Source: JAWLCG01 sp041687295 | GTDB lineage: Bacteria > Planctomycetota > Phycisphaerae > SM23-33 > FEN-1343 | Length of the DNA: 6,530 nucleotides | Direction of reading: 5' to 3' | Assembly (NCBI GenBank): GCA_041687295.1 | Contig: JAWLCG010000291.1 | Span: 1 to 6,530 of the forward strand | In this document: positions 1 to 6,521 of the stretch, piece by piece | Position numbering within the stretch: position 1 is the first letter of the stretch | How the letters are laid out: each line of letters opens with the position of its first letter | Notes under the pieces: model-generated | The model's input: only the letters and a program-made list of their open reading frames with translations | Databases searched by the model: none | What the model was told of the DNA's origin: nothing | Program-made: the position numbers and the translations under genes

Positions 1-523
1 GCTCGCCGACCTTGCCCTCGTATTTCTTGGTCAGCTCCTGGATCTGGTCCTTGGTCTTGGTGGCCTCGTCTTCGGTCAGAAGGCTGTCCTTCTGCTCGCG
101 GTCGGCCTCTTTGTTGGCGTCGCGGCGGGCGTTGCGGACGGCGATGCGGGTGCCCTCGGCCATCTTGCGGACCTGGTTGGCCAGCATGTCGCGCCGCTCG
201 CCCGACAGCGGCGGCACCGGCAGGCGGATCATCTTGCCGTCGGTCTGCGGCGTGATGCCGATGTTGGCGGCCTGGATCGCCCGCTCGATGTCCTTGGTCA
301 CCGACGGGTCGAAGGGCTTGATGACGATCATCGAGCCCTCGGGCACAGCGATGCTCGCCAGCTGCCGCAGGTCCGTCGGCGAGCCGTAGTACTCCACCTT
401 GATGTGCTCGACCAGCCCGGCCGACGCCCGGCCCGTGCGGATGCCGCGGAGCTCGTCCCGCAGGTACCCCAGGGCCGACTCCATCTTCTCCTCGCACTCC
501 AACAGGATCTCGTCCATCGGCAT
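1..523 (-). CDS. frr: Ribosome recycling factor (partial, C-terminus beyond window edge)
   Basis: Ribosome recycling factor works in the cytoplasm with EF-G to split post-termination ribosomes. Reading the minus strand from 523 gives 174 codons without a stop. The family is about 185 residues, so roughly eleven are missing beyond base 1. Seen: IRTGRAS (28-34) followed by VEYYGSPTDLRQLASI (43-58), the family's N-terminal signature; LPVPPLSGERR (101-111); and IAVRNARRDAN (127-137), the conserved arginine-rich helix. The start at 523 is preferred over the ATG two codons later because GGGAGG at 531-536 lies 7 nt upstream of it. The gene begins 16 nt after the pyrH stop and is the last known member of the classical rpsB-tsf-pyrH-frr cluster, so it is probably co-transcribed. 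Identification is very secure; only the end is unknown. Confidence 0.97.
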   Translation of the reverse strand, partial: MPMDEILLECEEKMESALGYLRDELRGIRTGRASAGLVEHIKVEYYGSPTDLRQLASIAVPEGSMIVIKPFDPSVTKDIERAIQAANIGITPQTDGKMIRLPVPPLSGERRDMLANQVRKMAEGTRIAVRNARRDANKEADREQKDSLLTEDEATKTKDQIQELTKKYEGKVGE

Positions 524-539
524 GGTCAGCCCTCCCGCG

Positions 540-1259
540 TCAGAAACCAATGGTCGTCCCGACGCTCTCGCCGGCGACGACCTTCAGGATATTGCCCGGC
601 TGATCGAATTGGAAGACCACCACCGGGATTCGCGACTCCATGCACAGCGAGACGGCCGTCATGTCCATCACGCCGTACTGACCGGCCAGCATCTCGTTGA
701 AGTCCAGCCGCTCGAGCCGCCGGGCGTCGGGGTCGGTGGCTGGGTCGGCCGTGAAGACCCCGTTGACCTTGGTGGCCTTGAGCAGGACCTCGGCGTCCAG
801 CTCGGCAGCCCGCAGGGCGGCGCAGGTGTCGGTGGTGAAGAACGGCGAGCCGGTGCCGCCGGCCAGGATCACCACCCGCCCGGCCCGCAGGTGCGTCAGG
901 GCGTGTCGGCGGACGAAGGGTTCGCAGACGGCCTGGCGCGTGATCGTGCCCATGGCGACGGCGGGCACGTCGGCGGCGTTCAGCGCGTCGCGCAGGGCCA
1001 GGGCGTTCATCGTCGTCGCCAGCATGCCCATCGTATCGGCGGTGGTCCGCTCGACGGCGGGCAGGGCCCGCAGCTGCCGGCCCCGTAGGAAGTTGCCCCC
1101 GCCGATCACCACGCCGACCTCGACGCGGCGCCCCACCAGCGGGGCCAACTCGCCGACGACGAAGCGGATGGCCTCGGCGTCCACGCCGAACTCCCCGGCG
1201 CCGCTGAGGGCTTCGCCGGAGAGTTTCAGCAGGACGCGTCTGTACTTGGGTTCGCTCAT
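540..1259 (-). CDS. pyrH: UMP kinase (uridylate kinase)
   Basis: Bacterial UMP kinase, a cytoplasmic, typically hexameric enzyme of the amino-acid-kinase fold, phosphorylates UMP to UDP with ATP in pyrimidine nucleotide synthesis. The 239-residue product matches the usual length of about 240. Seen: KLSGEAL (12-18), the N-terminal phosphate-binding motif; GGGNFLRG (53-60); ERTTADTMGMLATTMNALAL (70-89); GGTGSPFFTTDT (134-145), the UMP-binding loop; and KATKVNGVFTADP (161-173) in the nucleotide-binding part. The ATG at 1257-1259 lies 13 nt after the tsf stop. No strong Shine-Dalgarno is visible; a weak AGGT overlaps the tsf stop codon. Translation may therefore be coupled to tsf (inference). Nothing in the sequence suggests loss of function. 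Confidence 0.97.
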   Translation of the reverse strand: MSEPKYRRVLLKLSGEALSGAGEFGVDAEAIRFVVGELAPLVGRRVEVGVVIGGGNFLRGRQLRALPAVERTTADTMGMLATTMNALALRDALNAADVPAVAMGTITRQAVCEPFVRRHALTHLRAGRVVILAGGTGSPFFTTDTCAALRAAELDAEVLLKATKVNGVFTADPATDPDARRLERLDFNEMLAGQYGVMDMTAVSLCMESRIPVVVFQFDQPGNILKVVAGESVGTTIGF

Positions 1260-1272
1260 GGTCAGGGCGGAC

Positions 1273-2094
1273 CTACTGGGCCGACTCGCCGGCCTCGACC
1301 GTCGCGCCGACCTCGTAGCGGGCGAAGGCCTTGACCTTGGCCGAGCCGAGGACCTCGCCGACGGTCTTGGTCTCGTCCTTGACGAAGGGCTGCTCGATCA
1401 GGCAGTTGTCCTGGAAGAACTTGCGGATCTTGCCCTCGACCATCTTCTCGGCGATCTGCTCGGGCTTGCCCTGCTCGATGGCCTGCTGCTTGGCGACGGC
1501 CCGCTCGCGCTTGACGACGTCGTCGCCGATGTCCTCGCTGGTGATGCCCATCGGGTTGTGGAAGGCGATGTGCATGCAGACCTGCGAGAGGATCTCCGGG
1601 TCGACCGAGCCGGCGACGGCGATGACGACGCCGACCTTGCCGTTGAAGTGGCGGTAGGCGCCGACCTGGTCGCCGGCGAGCTTGATGCCGCGGACGTAGC
1701 GCATGTTCTCGCCGATCTTGTTCAGGGCGTCCTGGACGCTCTGGTTGATGGCGGGCGTGGCGGGCACCTCGCCGGCGGGGGCCTGGCCGGCGAGCTTCGT
1801 CACGTCGTCGATCATGGTGCGGAAGACGTCGCTGCGGGCACAGAAGTCGGTCTCGCAGACCACCTCGACCATCGTGACGCTCTTGCCGTCCTCAGCGACG
1901 GCCACGCCGACGAGGCCCTCGCTGGTGGTGCGGGCGGCCTTCTTCTCGGCCTTGACCTGCCCGCGCGCGCGGAGGAGGTCCTTGGCGGCCTCGATGTCGC
2001 CGTTGGTCTCCTGCAGGGCCTTCTTGCACTCCATCATTCCCTGGCCAGTCTCCTCGCGGAGGGCCTTGACCATCGCTGCGGTGATCTCTGCCAT
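1273..2094 (-). CDS. tsf: Translation elongation factor Ts
   Basis: EF-Ts is the guanine-nucleotide exchange factor that regenerates EF-Tu-GTP in the cytoplasm. The product has 273 residues against about 283 in E. coli. Seen: an N-terminal UBA-like domain with VKALREETGQGMMECKKAL (9-27); the core signature VVCETDFCARSDVF (78-91), whose T-D-F contacts EF-Tu in characterised homologues; ENMRYVRG (129-136); HIAFHNP (175-181); and GKPEQIAEKMVEGKIRKFF (209-227). The TDF motif continues with Cys where Val is usual, a mild change. GGAG at 2103-2106 lies 8 nt before the ATG at 2092-2094, supporting this start. It follows rpsB after 87 nt that contain a strong hairpin, and precedes pyrH by 13 nt. Confidence 0.97.
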   Translation of the reverse strand: MAEITAAMVKALREETGQGMMECKKALQETNGDIEAAKDLLRARGQVKAEKKAARTTSEGLVGVAVAEDGKSVTMVEVVCETDFCARSDVFRTMIDDVTKLAGQAPAGEVPATPAINQSVQDALNKIGENMRYVRGIKLAGDQVGAYRHFNGKVGVVIAVAGSVDPEILSQVCMHIAFHNPMGITSEDIGDDVVKRERAVAKQQAIEQGKPEQIAEKMVEGKIRKFFQDNCLIEQPFVKDETKTVGEVLGSAKVKAFARYEVGATVEAGESAQ

Positions 2095-2113
2095 CGAACT
2101 CGCTCCATCTAGA

Positions 2114-2142
2114 CGCCGACCCGGTGTTACTCCGGGTCGGCT
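2114..2142 (-). terminator. Stem-loop between rpsB and tsf (attenuator or processing site)
   Basis: Arms GCCGACCCGG (2115-2124) and CCGGGTCGGC (2132-2141) are perfect reverse complements, giving a 10-bp GC-rich stem with a 7-nt loop. It lies 40 nt after the rpsB stop and about 20 nt before the tsf start. Neither strand has a T-run behind it, so it is not a classical strong intrinsic terminator. A partial terminator that lowers tsf expression relative to rpsB, or an RNA stability or processing element, fits the position (inference). Confidence 0.55.
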
Positions 2143-2181
2143 GTGGGACTCTCGGATTATTCGCGTACGGGCAGGCTTTGA

Positions 2182-3108
2182 CTAGGCACCGGGCTCGCGG
2201 GTGTCGGTCGGCATCTCGGCGGTGTCGAGCGGGGCCTGGTCGGTCTTGTTCGTATCGGGCCGGGTGATCTGGACCTCGGTCTGGTCGACGGGCTGCTCGG
2301 CCTGCTCAGCCCGCTCGGTGAGGCCCGGCTCGCCGGCCTCCGTGGCCTCGGTGGGCTCCTGCGCCCGGCCCGCGGCGGGGCGTCGGCTGCGGGGGCGGAC
2401 CATCTCTCCAATGTCGCCCTTGCCGGCGCGGTTGGCCTTGCCCTCGGCGATGGCGGCGCCCATCTGCTGGACGACCAGCTCGATGGCCCGCATCGAATCG
2501 TCGTTGCCGGGGATGGCCACCTCGACCATGTCCGGGTCGCTGTCGGTGTCCAGCAGGCACACCGTCGGGATGCCCAGCTTCTGGGCCTCTTTGATGGCGA
2601 TGATCTCACGCCGCTGGTCGACCACGAACAGCACGCCGGGCAGGCGGTCCATGTTCCGGATGCCGCCGAGGTTGCGGGTGATCTTGCGGAGCTCGCGGCG
2701 GTGCGAGGCCGCCTCCTTCTTGCTGGTGCCCATGGTGCCGGCGGCCTCGGCCTTTTCCAGCTCCTCCAGGCGGGCGATCCGGCTGCGGACGATGCGGAAG
2801 TTCGTCAGCGTGCCGCCCAGCCAGCGGTCATTGACGTAGTGCATGCCGGTCTCGGCGCAGACGTCCTCGAGGATCTTGCGGGCCTGCCGCTTGGTGCCTA
2901 CGAACAGCACGTCCTTGCCGCCGGCGACGATCTGGCTGATGAATCGCTTGGCCAGGAGCAGACCCTTGACCGTCTCACGCACGTCAATGATGTGAATGAG
3001 GTTGCGCTTGCCGAAGATGTACGGAGCCATCTTCGGGTTCCAGCGGCTGGACTGATGGCCGAAATGAATGCCCGAGTCGATCAGGTCGCGGACGAGTGTG
3101 GTACTCAA
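2182..3108 (-). CDS. rpsB: 30S ribosomal protein S2 with C-terminal extension
   Basis: S2 is a protein of the small ribosomal subunit. Residues 1 to about 225 are a complete S2 core: GIHFGHQSSRWNPKMAPYIF (13-32), GKRNLIHIIDVRETVKGL (33-50), VGTKRQA (70-76), NDRWLGGTLTNF (93-104), NLGGIRNMDRLPG (147-159), VVDQRREIIAIKEAQKLGIP (162-181) and DTDSDPDMVEVAIPGNDD (187-204). After the core comes a tail of about 80 residues rich in E, T, P, A and Q, likely disordered; E. coli S2 is only 241 residues. The start is TTG (3106-3108) with a strong GGGAGGT (3114-3120) 5 nt upstream. No in-frame ATG near that signal offers a better start. It is the first gene of the rpsB-tsf-pyrH-frr cluster. The leader upstream is long and structured. 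Confidence 0.97.
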   Translation of the reverse strand: MSTTLVRDLIDSGIHFGHQSSRWNPKMAPYIFGKRNLIHIIDVRETVKGLLLAKRFISQIVAGGKDVLFVGTKRQARKILEDVCAETGMHYVNDRWLGGTLTNFRIVRSRIARLEELEKAEAAGTMGTSKKEAASHRRELRKITRNLGGIRNMDRLPGVLFVVDQRREIIAIKEAQKLGIPTVCLLDTDSDPDMVEVAIPGNDDSMRAIELVVQQMGAAIAEGKANRAGKGDIGEMVRPRSRRPAAGRAQEPTEATEAGEPGLTERAEQAEQPVDQTEVQITRPDTNKTDQAPLDTAEMPTDTREPGA

Positions 3109-3113
3109 TGTGC

Positions 3114-3120
3114 ACCTCCC
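3114..3120 (-). promoter_or_regulatory. Strong ribosome binding site for the TTG start of rpsB
   Basis: On the minus strand GGGAGGT lies 5 nt before TTG. It fixes the start of rpsB despite the non-ATG codon and rules out a later internal start. Confidence 0.8.
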
Positions 3121-3141
3121 AGCGGCCCGGGCCCTGCCCGC

Positions 3142-3165
3142 GGCACGGAATCAGGCTTCCGCGCC
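3142..3165 (-). promoter_or_regulatory. Hairpin in the rpsB leader (candidate S2 autoregulatory structure)
   Basis: The minus-strand RNA has arms GGCGCGGAA and UUCCGUGCC around a 6-nt loop: nine pairs, one of them G-U. On the plus strand that position would be an A-C mismatch, so the fold favours the rpsB transcript. It ends 33 nt before the TTG. S2 represses its own mRNA through a leader structure in E. coli (established); equivalence here is inferred from position only. Confidence 0.4.
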
Positions 3166-3182
3166 TTCGCCGCTGCGATGAG

Positions 3183-3221
3183 AAAAAAACCCACGGCGTG
3201 GCCGGCCGGGCAGCTCTGCCC
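3183..3221 (-). terminator. Terminator-like hairpins plus T7 in the rpsB leader
   Basis: Reading the minus strand: first a near-perfect palindrome with arms GGGCAG and CTGCCC (3208-3221), then CCACG and CGTGG around one base (3191-3201), then G and seven T (3183-3189). A GC-rich palindrome followed by a T-run is the pattern of an intrinsic terminator. It lies between the candidate promoter and the rpsB start, so it would act as an attenuator of the operon. The second stem is short (4-5 bp), so strength is uncertain. Confidence 0.35.
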
Positions 3222-3251
3222 CCAAAGCCGGTCCACAGTTCCGAGCAGAGT

Positions 3252-3281
3252 AGCTTATGCAAACCCCTCGCGCGGCGTCAA
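3252..3281 (-). promoter_or_regulatory. Candidate sigma-70-type promoter of the rpsB operon
   Basis: On the minus strand TTGACG (3276-3281) matches the -35 consensus at five of six bases. CATAAG (3254-3259, spacing 16) or TAAGCT (3252-3257, spacing 18) could serve as a weak -10. Transcription would start about 140 nt before the rpsB start codon, leaving a long leader. Promoter consensus in planctomycetes is poorly defined, so this is tentative. Confidence 0.35.
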
Positions 3282-3311
3282 GAAGATTGTGCCGCAATCT
3301 GCCCCCCGCCC

Positions 3312-3371
3312 CGCAGGCCGATTGCCCGTAGGCCGGGTCCTCGTAGGCCGGGGCCCCGTAGGCCGGGTCGA
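3312..3371 (+). repeat. 15-nt tandem repeat of GTAG-repeat heads
   Basis: Four consecutive 15-nt units begin at 3312, 3327, 3342 and 3357. The first is degenerate (CGCAGGCCG...). The next three share CGTAGGCCGGG, then vary in the last four bases. The fourth unit is the head of the complete palindromic repeat described next, so the array looks like repeated copying of that repeat's 5' end. The periodicity equals five codons, but no convincing gene covers it. Confidence 0.75.
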
Positions 3372-3388
3372 GCGCAGCGAGGCCCGGC
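3357..3388 (+). repeat. GTAG-headed imperfect palindrome (REP-like), copy A
   Basis: A GTAG tetranucleotide (3358-3361) is followed by arms GCCGGG (3362-3367) and CCCGGC (3383-3388), with an inner TCG/CGA pair and a 2-nt GG bulge around the loop AGCGCAG. A 5' GTAG before an imperfect palindrome is the established layout of REP elements associated with RAYT (TnpA_REP) transposases. A second copy at 6490-6521 matches 31 of 32 bases in the same orientation. Confidence 0.75.
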
Positions 3389-3391
3389 AGC

Positions 3392-3415
3392 GGCGGCGCC
3401 CAGCGCCGCCTGGGC
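3392..3415. repeat. GC-rich palindrome with two alternative stems
   Basis: GGCGGCGC (3392-3399) pairs with GCGCCGCC (3403-3410) around CCA. Alternatively GCCCAG (3398-3403) pairs with CTGGGC (3410-3415). The two folds exclude each other. It lies between repeat copy A and the GGAG-headed pair and may belong to either. No T-run follows, so a terminator role is not supported. Confidence 0.5.
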
Positions 3416-3417
3416 AA

Positions 3418-3538
3418 TATGGAGTGCGGCGGGCGTGTCACCGCGGTTGTTCGCAGTCCCCCGCGACCGCNNNNNNNNNNCTTTGGATCGCTGACGCCAG
3501 AGCCAGCCAAAGCGGCGTCAAGGCCGCCGCACTCCATA
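3418..3538. repeat. Inverted pair of GGAG-headed hairpins (BIME-like), interrupted by N gap
   Basis: TATGGAGTGCGGCGG at 3418-3432 and its exact reverse complement at 3524-3538 face each other. The right-hand copy, read on the minus strand, continues into a 6-bp hairpin (GCGGCG and CGCCGC around 7 nt) directly after GGAG and one T. The left copy has a similar but weaker stem (GCGG/CCGC). Two REP-like units in opposite orientation with a spacer is the BIME arrangement. The spacer contains the ten N, so its true length is unknown. Short open frames starting ATG-GAG-TGC-GGC here on both strands run into the gap and are not credible genes. Confidence 0.65.
3471..3480. other. Assembly gap (ten N)
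   Basis: Ten undetermined bases. The round number suggests a scaffolding placeholder rather than a measured length. The gap sits between two inverted repeat copies, a typical place for assembly to break, so the missing sequence may be longer than ten bases. Confidence 0.95.
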
Positions 3539-3583
3539 CCGCGCTCGCGCGCTGCGCTTACATTGGCCGGTACGACTGACGAG

Positions 3584-3637
3584 CCATCGCCTCAAGACGT
3601 GGCTACGAACGCCGTAGCCACGGCACCCGAACGCTGG
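3584..3637. repeat. Head-to-head pair of GTAG-headed hairpins
   Basis: CGTGGCTACG (3598-3607) and CGTAGCCACG (3613-3622) form a perfect 10-bp inverted repeat around 5 nt. Read outward, each half also begins with GTAG and then its own bulged stem. On the minus strand, CCACG (3598-3602) pairs with CG-A-TGG (3584-3589). On the plus strand, CCACG (3618-3622) pairs with CG-C-TGG (3632-3637). Both halves share the same single-base-bulge design with different loops, which fits two divergent REP-like units. Confidence 0.5.
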
Positions 3638-3654
3638 CACCCCGCCGCCGAAGG

Positions 3655-3691
3655 TGGGACGCCGCGGCTTCGCCGCTCTGTCCCAGCCTAC
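3655..3691 (-). repeat. GTAG-headed imperfect palindrome, second sequence family
   Basis: On the minus strand GTAG (3688-3691) is followed by TGGGAC/GTCCCA outer arms (3680-3685 and 3655-3660) and GCGGC/GCCGC inner arms around GAA, with unpaired triplets between. The layout matches repeat copy A but the stem sequence differs, so it is a different member or family of the same kind. Confidence 0.55.
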
Positions 3692-3881
3692 GCGCCGACG
3701 ATGCCCGCCCGGCCGCCTGCCAGAAGTGCAGGCCGACACCTGCCGCAGGGGGCGGTGGCGCCGGTTTTGGCAGCGGGCCGGCGAACCCGTCGATGCCTAC
3801 CTGTAGCAGGAAGCGTCGGTTACGGTATCTGGCACCGGGTTTGCTTTCGGTAGGACGCATCGTGTACGCGGAGTGCAACAG
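3692..3881. other. Non-coding stretch before the receiver-like gene
   Basis: No credible gene. Two further stems are visible: GCCTGC/GCAGGC (3715-3720 and 3728-3733, 7-nt loop) and CGCCGG/CCGGCG (3759-3764 and 3778-3783, 13-nt loop). No convincing promoter was found for the downstream genes, although one must exist here or within the repeats. Confidence 0.5.
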
Positions 3882-4286
3882 ATGGCCGCCGCTACGGAAC
3901 ATCGACGCAACGCCCCGTTGGGCCTGGTGCTGTTCGGCGAGGCCCGCCGCCACGAGGACGCCTTGCGCACGCTTCTGGGCCCCCGCGTGCTGCGGATGTA
4001 CAACGTCGCCAACCAGGGCGACCTGCTCGAGGTGGTCCGCTTCGGCCAGGCCGACGCGGCCGTCGTCGACAGCGAGGCCGATGACCGCGAGTCGCTCCAG
4101 ACGCTGCGGATGATCCGCCGGGTCAACGCCGCCCTGCCGGTGGTGCTGGTGGCCCAGCAGGTGAGCCGGCGGTTCCTGGAGGACGCGCTTCGGCTGGCGG
4201 CGTTCAGCGTCGCGCACAAGCCGCTGGAGCGGGAAGAGTTGCTGATCCAGGTCCGGCTGATTATTGAGCGGTACCACCGCGGCTGA
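3882..4286 (+). CDS. Stand-alone receiver-like protein with degenerate active site
   Basis: The 134-residue product looks like a single response-regulator receiver (CheY-like) domain. Seen: a first strand LGLVLFGE (13-20); ADAAVVDSEADD (57-68), where D63 matches the phospho-acceptor position; LPVVLVAQ (85-92); and VAHKPLEREELL (110-121), whose K113-P114 matches the conserved Lys-Pro. Against a working receiver: the acidic pair after strand 1 is replaced by F-G-E, and the usual Thr/Ser after strand 4 is Ala91. Phosphorylation may therefore be weak or absent. There is no output domain, signal peptide or membrane segment. The ATG at 3882 is chosen because GGAG (3870-3873) lies 8 nt upstream. An in-frame GTG at 3873 overlaps that signal and would add three residues. 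The gene lies 142 nt upstream of groES on the same strand. Partner and role are unknown. Confidence 0.8.
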   Translation: MAAATEHRRNAPLGLVLFGEARRHEDALRTLLGPRVLRMYNVANQGDLLEVVRFGQADAAVVDSEADDRESLQTLRMIRRVNAALPVVLVAQQVSRRFLEDALRLAAFSVAHKPLEREELLIQVRLIIERYHRG

Positions 4287-4322
4287 CGACGGGTCGCCGC
4301 GTGACGGATAACCAAAGGAGAG

Positions 4323-4343
4323 GTCCCGCCGACCGGGCGGGAC
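4323..4343 (+). promoter_or_regulatory. Hairpin in the leader of groES
   Basis: GTCCCGCC (4323-4330) pairs perfectly with GGCGGGAC (4336-4343) around 5 nt. No T-run follows. It could be a weak end for the upstream gene or a structured groES leader that affects expression. The 10-nt sequence GGCCGACGGG then occurs twice (4360-4369 and 4392-4401) before the groES ribosome binding site. No CIRCE operator is visible in this 142-nt spacer. Confidence 0.45.
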
Positions 4344-4410
4344 GGAATCAGGGTCCCCTGGCCGACGGGCATGCCCCCGTGCCCGCCCCTCGGCCGACGG
4401 GTCTGCTAGC

Positions 4411-4423
4411 AAGGAGTAAGGAG
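4411..4423 (+). promoter_or_regulatory. Duplicated ribosome binding site of groES
   Basis: AAGGAG occurs twice, at 4411-4416 and 4418-4423, separated by one T. The second copy lies 5 nt before the ATG, the first 12 nt before it. It fixes the groES start and suggests strong translation initiation. Confidence 0.7.
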
Positions 4424-4428
4424 TCAAC

Positions 4429-4725
4429 ATGGCCAAAGCCAAGATTCGGCCCATCGGGGAGAAGGTCCTGGTCAAGCGGATGGAAGCGGAGACCAAGACC
4501 AAGGGCGGCATCGTCCTGCCCGACACCGCCAAGGAACGCCCCCAGCGGGGCGAGATCCTCGCCGTCGGCGACGGCCGGCTGCTCGAGGACGGCACCCGCA
4601 GCGAGTTCACCGTCAAGGCCGGCGACAAGGTCCTCTTCGCCAGCTACGCCGGCACCGAGGTCAAGATCGACGGCGAAGAGCTCATGCTCATGGACGAAAG
4701 CGACATCCTGGCCATCATCGACTAG
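4429..4725 (+). CDS. groES: Co-chaperonin GroES
   Basis: GroES is the 10-kDa heptameric lid that caps the GroEL ring and encloses substrate proteins in the cytoplasm. The 98-residue product matches the family length of about 97. Seen: IRPIGEKVLVKR (6-17), the start of the beta-barrel; the mobile loop with GGIVLP (26-31), whose hydrophobic tripeptide contacts GroEL; RGEILAVGDG (40-49), leading to the roof hairpin; VKAGDKVLFASYAGTEVKIDG (62-82); and the end LMDESDILAIID. No key element is missing. It is followed by groEL after 74 nt on the same strand, the standard groE operon. Confidence 0.98.
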   Translation: MAKAKIRPIGEKVLVKRMEAETKTKGGIVLPDTAKERPQRGEILAVGDGRLLEDGTRSEFTVKAGDKVLFASYAGTEVKIDGEELMLMDESDILAIID

Positions 4726-4740
4726 CGCCAGACCCGCCGC

Positions 4741-4761
4741 CGGCCCGCCCGCCCGGGGCCG
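4741..4761 (+). promoter_or_regulatory. Stem-loop between groES and groEL
   Basis: CGGCCC (4741-4746) pairs with GGGCCG (4756-4761) around 9 nt. It lies 15 nt after the groES stop, with no T-run. It could stabilise or mark a processing site in the bicistronic mRNA, but in such GC-rich sequence it may also be chance. Confidence 0.3.
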
Positions 4762-4799
4762 ACGGCTGTGCGGACCAGAGAAACCGGAGAGAGCATCCT

Positions 4800-6425
<1,626 letters not shown>

Positions 6426-6434
6426 GAACCAGGC

Positions 6435-6490
6435 GGTTGATTGGTTAACTGGTTGATTGGTTGATTGGTTGACTGGTTGACTGGTGGATC
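6435..6490 (+). repeat. Tandem array of an 8-nt unit (GGTTGATT and variants)
   Basis: Six consecutive octamers start at 6435, 6443, 6451, 6459, 6467 and 6475: GGTTGATT, GGTTAACT, GGTTGATT twice, then GGTTGACT twice. A degenerate seventh (GGTGGATC) runs into the GTAG repeat. The array is AT-richer than its surroundings and starts 9 nt after the groEL stop. It codes for nothing and looks like a simple-sequence repeat that could vary in copy number. Confidence 0.85.
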
Positions 6491-6521
6491 GTAGGCCGGG
6501 TCGAGCGTAGCGAGGCCCGGC
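6490..6521 (+). repeat. GTAG-headed imperfect palindrome (REP-like), copy B
   Basis: GTAG (6491-6494), arms GCCGGG (6495-6500) and CCCGGC (6516-6521), inner TCG/CGA, loop AGCGTAG. It differs from copy A (3357-3388) only by C to T in the loop. It lies downstream of groEL, where no other terminator is visible, so it may end or protect the groE transcript, as REPs do in other bacteria (inference). Confidence 0.75.

Noticed and set aside
697..2112. Long plus-strand open frame (471 codons) across pyrH and tsf
   Set aside because: It is antisense to two clear genes. Its Leu/Asp/Val/Ala-rich low-complexity product is the expected shadow of GC-rich coding DNA, and no family is recognisable.
2114..2142. 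Reading the rpsB-tsf hairpin as a full intrinsic terminator
   Set aside because: There is no T-run on either side, and tsf and pyrH follow at once with no separate promoter visible.
3419..3853. Open frames beginning ATG-GAG-TGC-GGC on both strands around the N gap
   Set aside because: They start inside the inverted repeat copies and read through the gap; they are by-products of the repeat.
3873..3875. GTG as the start of the receiver-like gene
   Set aside because: It overlaps the GGAG ribosome binding site, which is properly spaced for the ATG at 3882.
3109..3881. tRNA, other structured RNA gene or CRISPR array in the intergenic region
   Set aside because: No cloverleaf arms or T-loop motif, and no evenly spaced direct repeats with unique spacers; the repeats are palindromic and variably placed.
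4406..4429. Possible CIRCE operator before groES
   Set aside because: Only TAGCA and GAGT fragments match, and the spacing is 6 nt rather than 9.
3603..4628. Minus-strand open frame across the receiver gene and groES
   Set aside because: It covers two plus-strand genes with recognisable motifs and runs through non-coding repeats; the product resembles no family.
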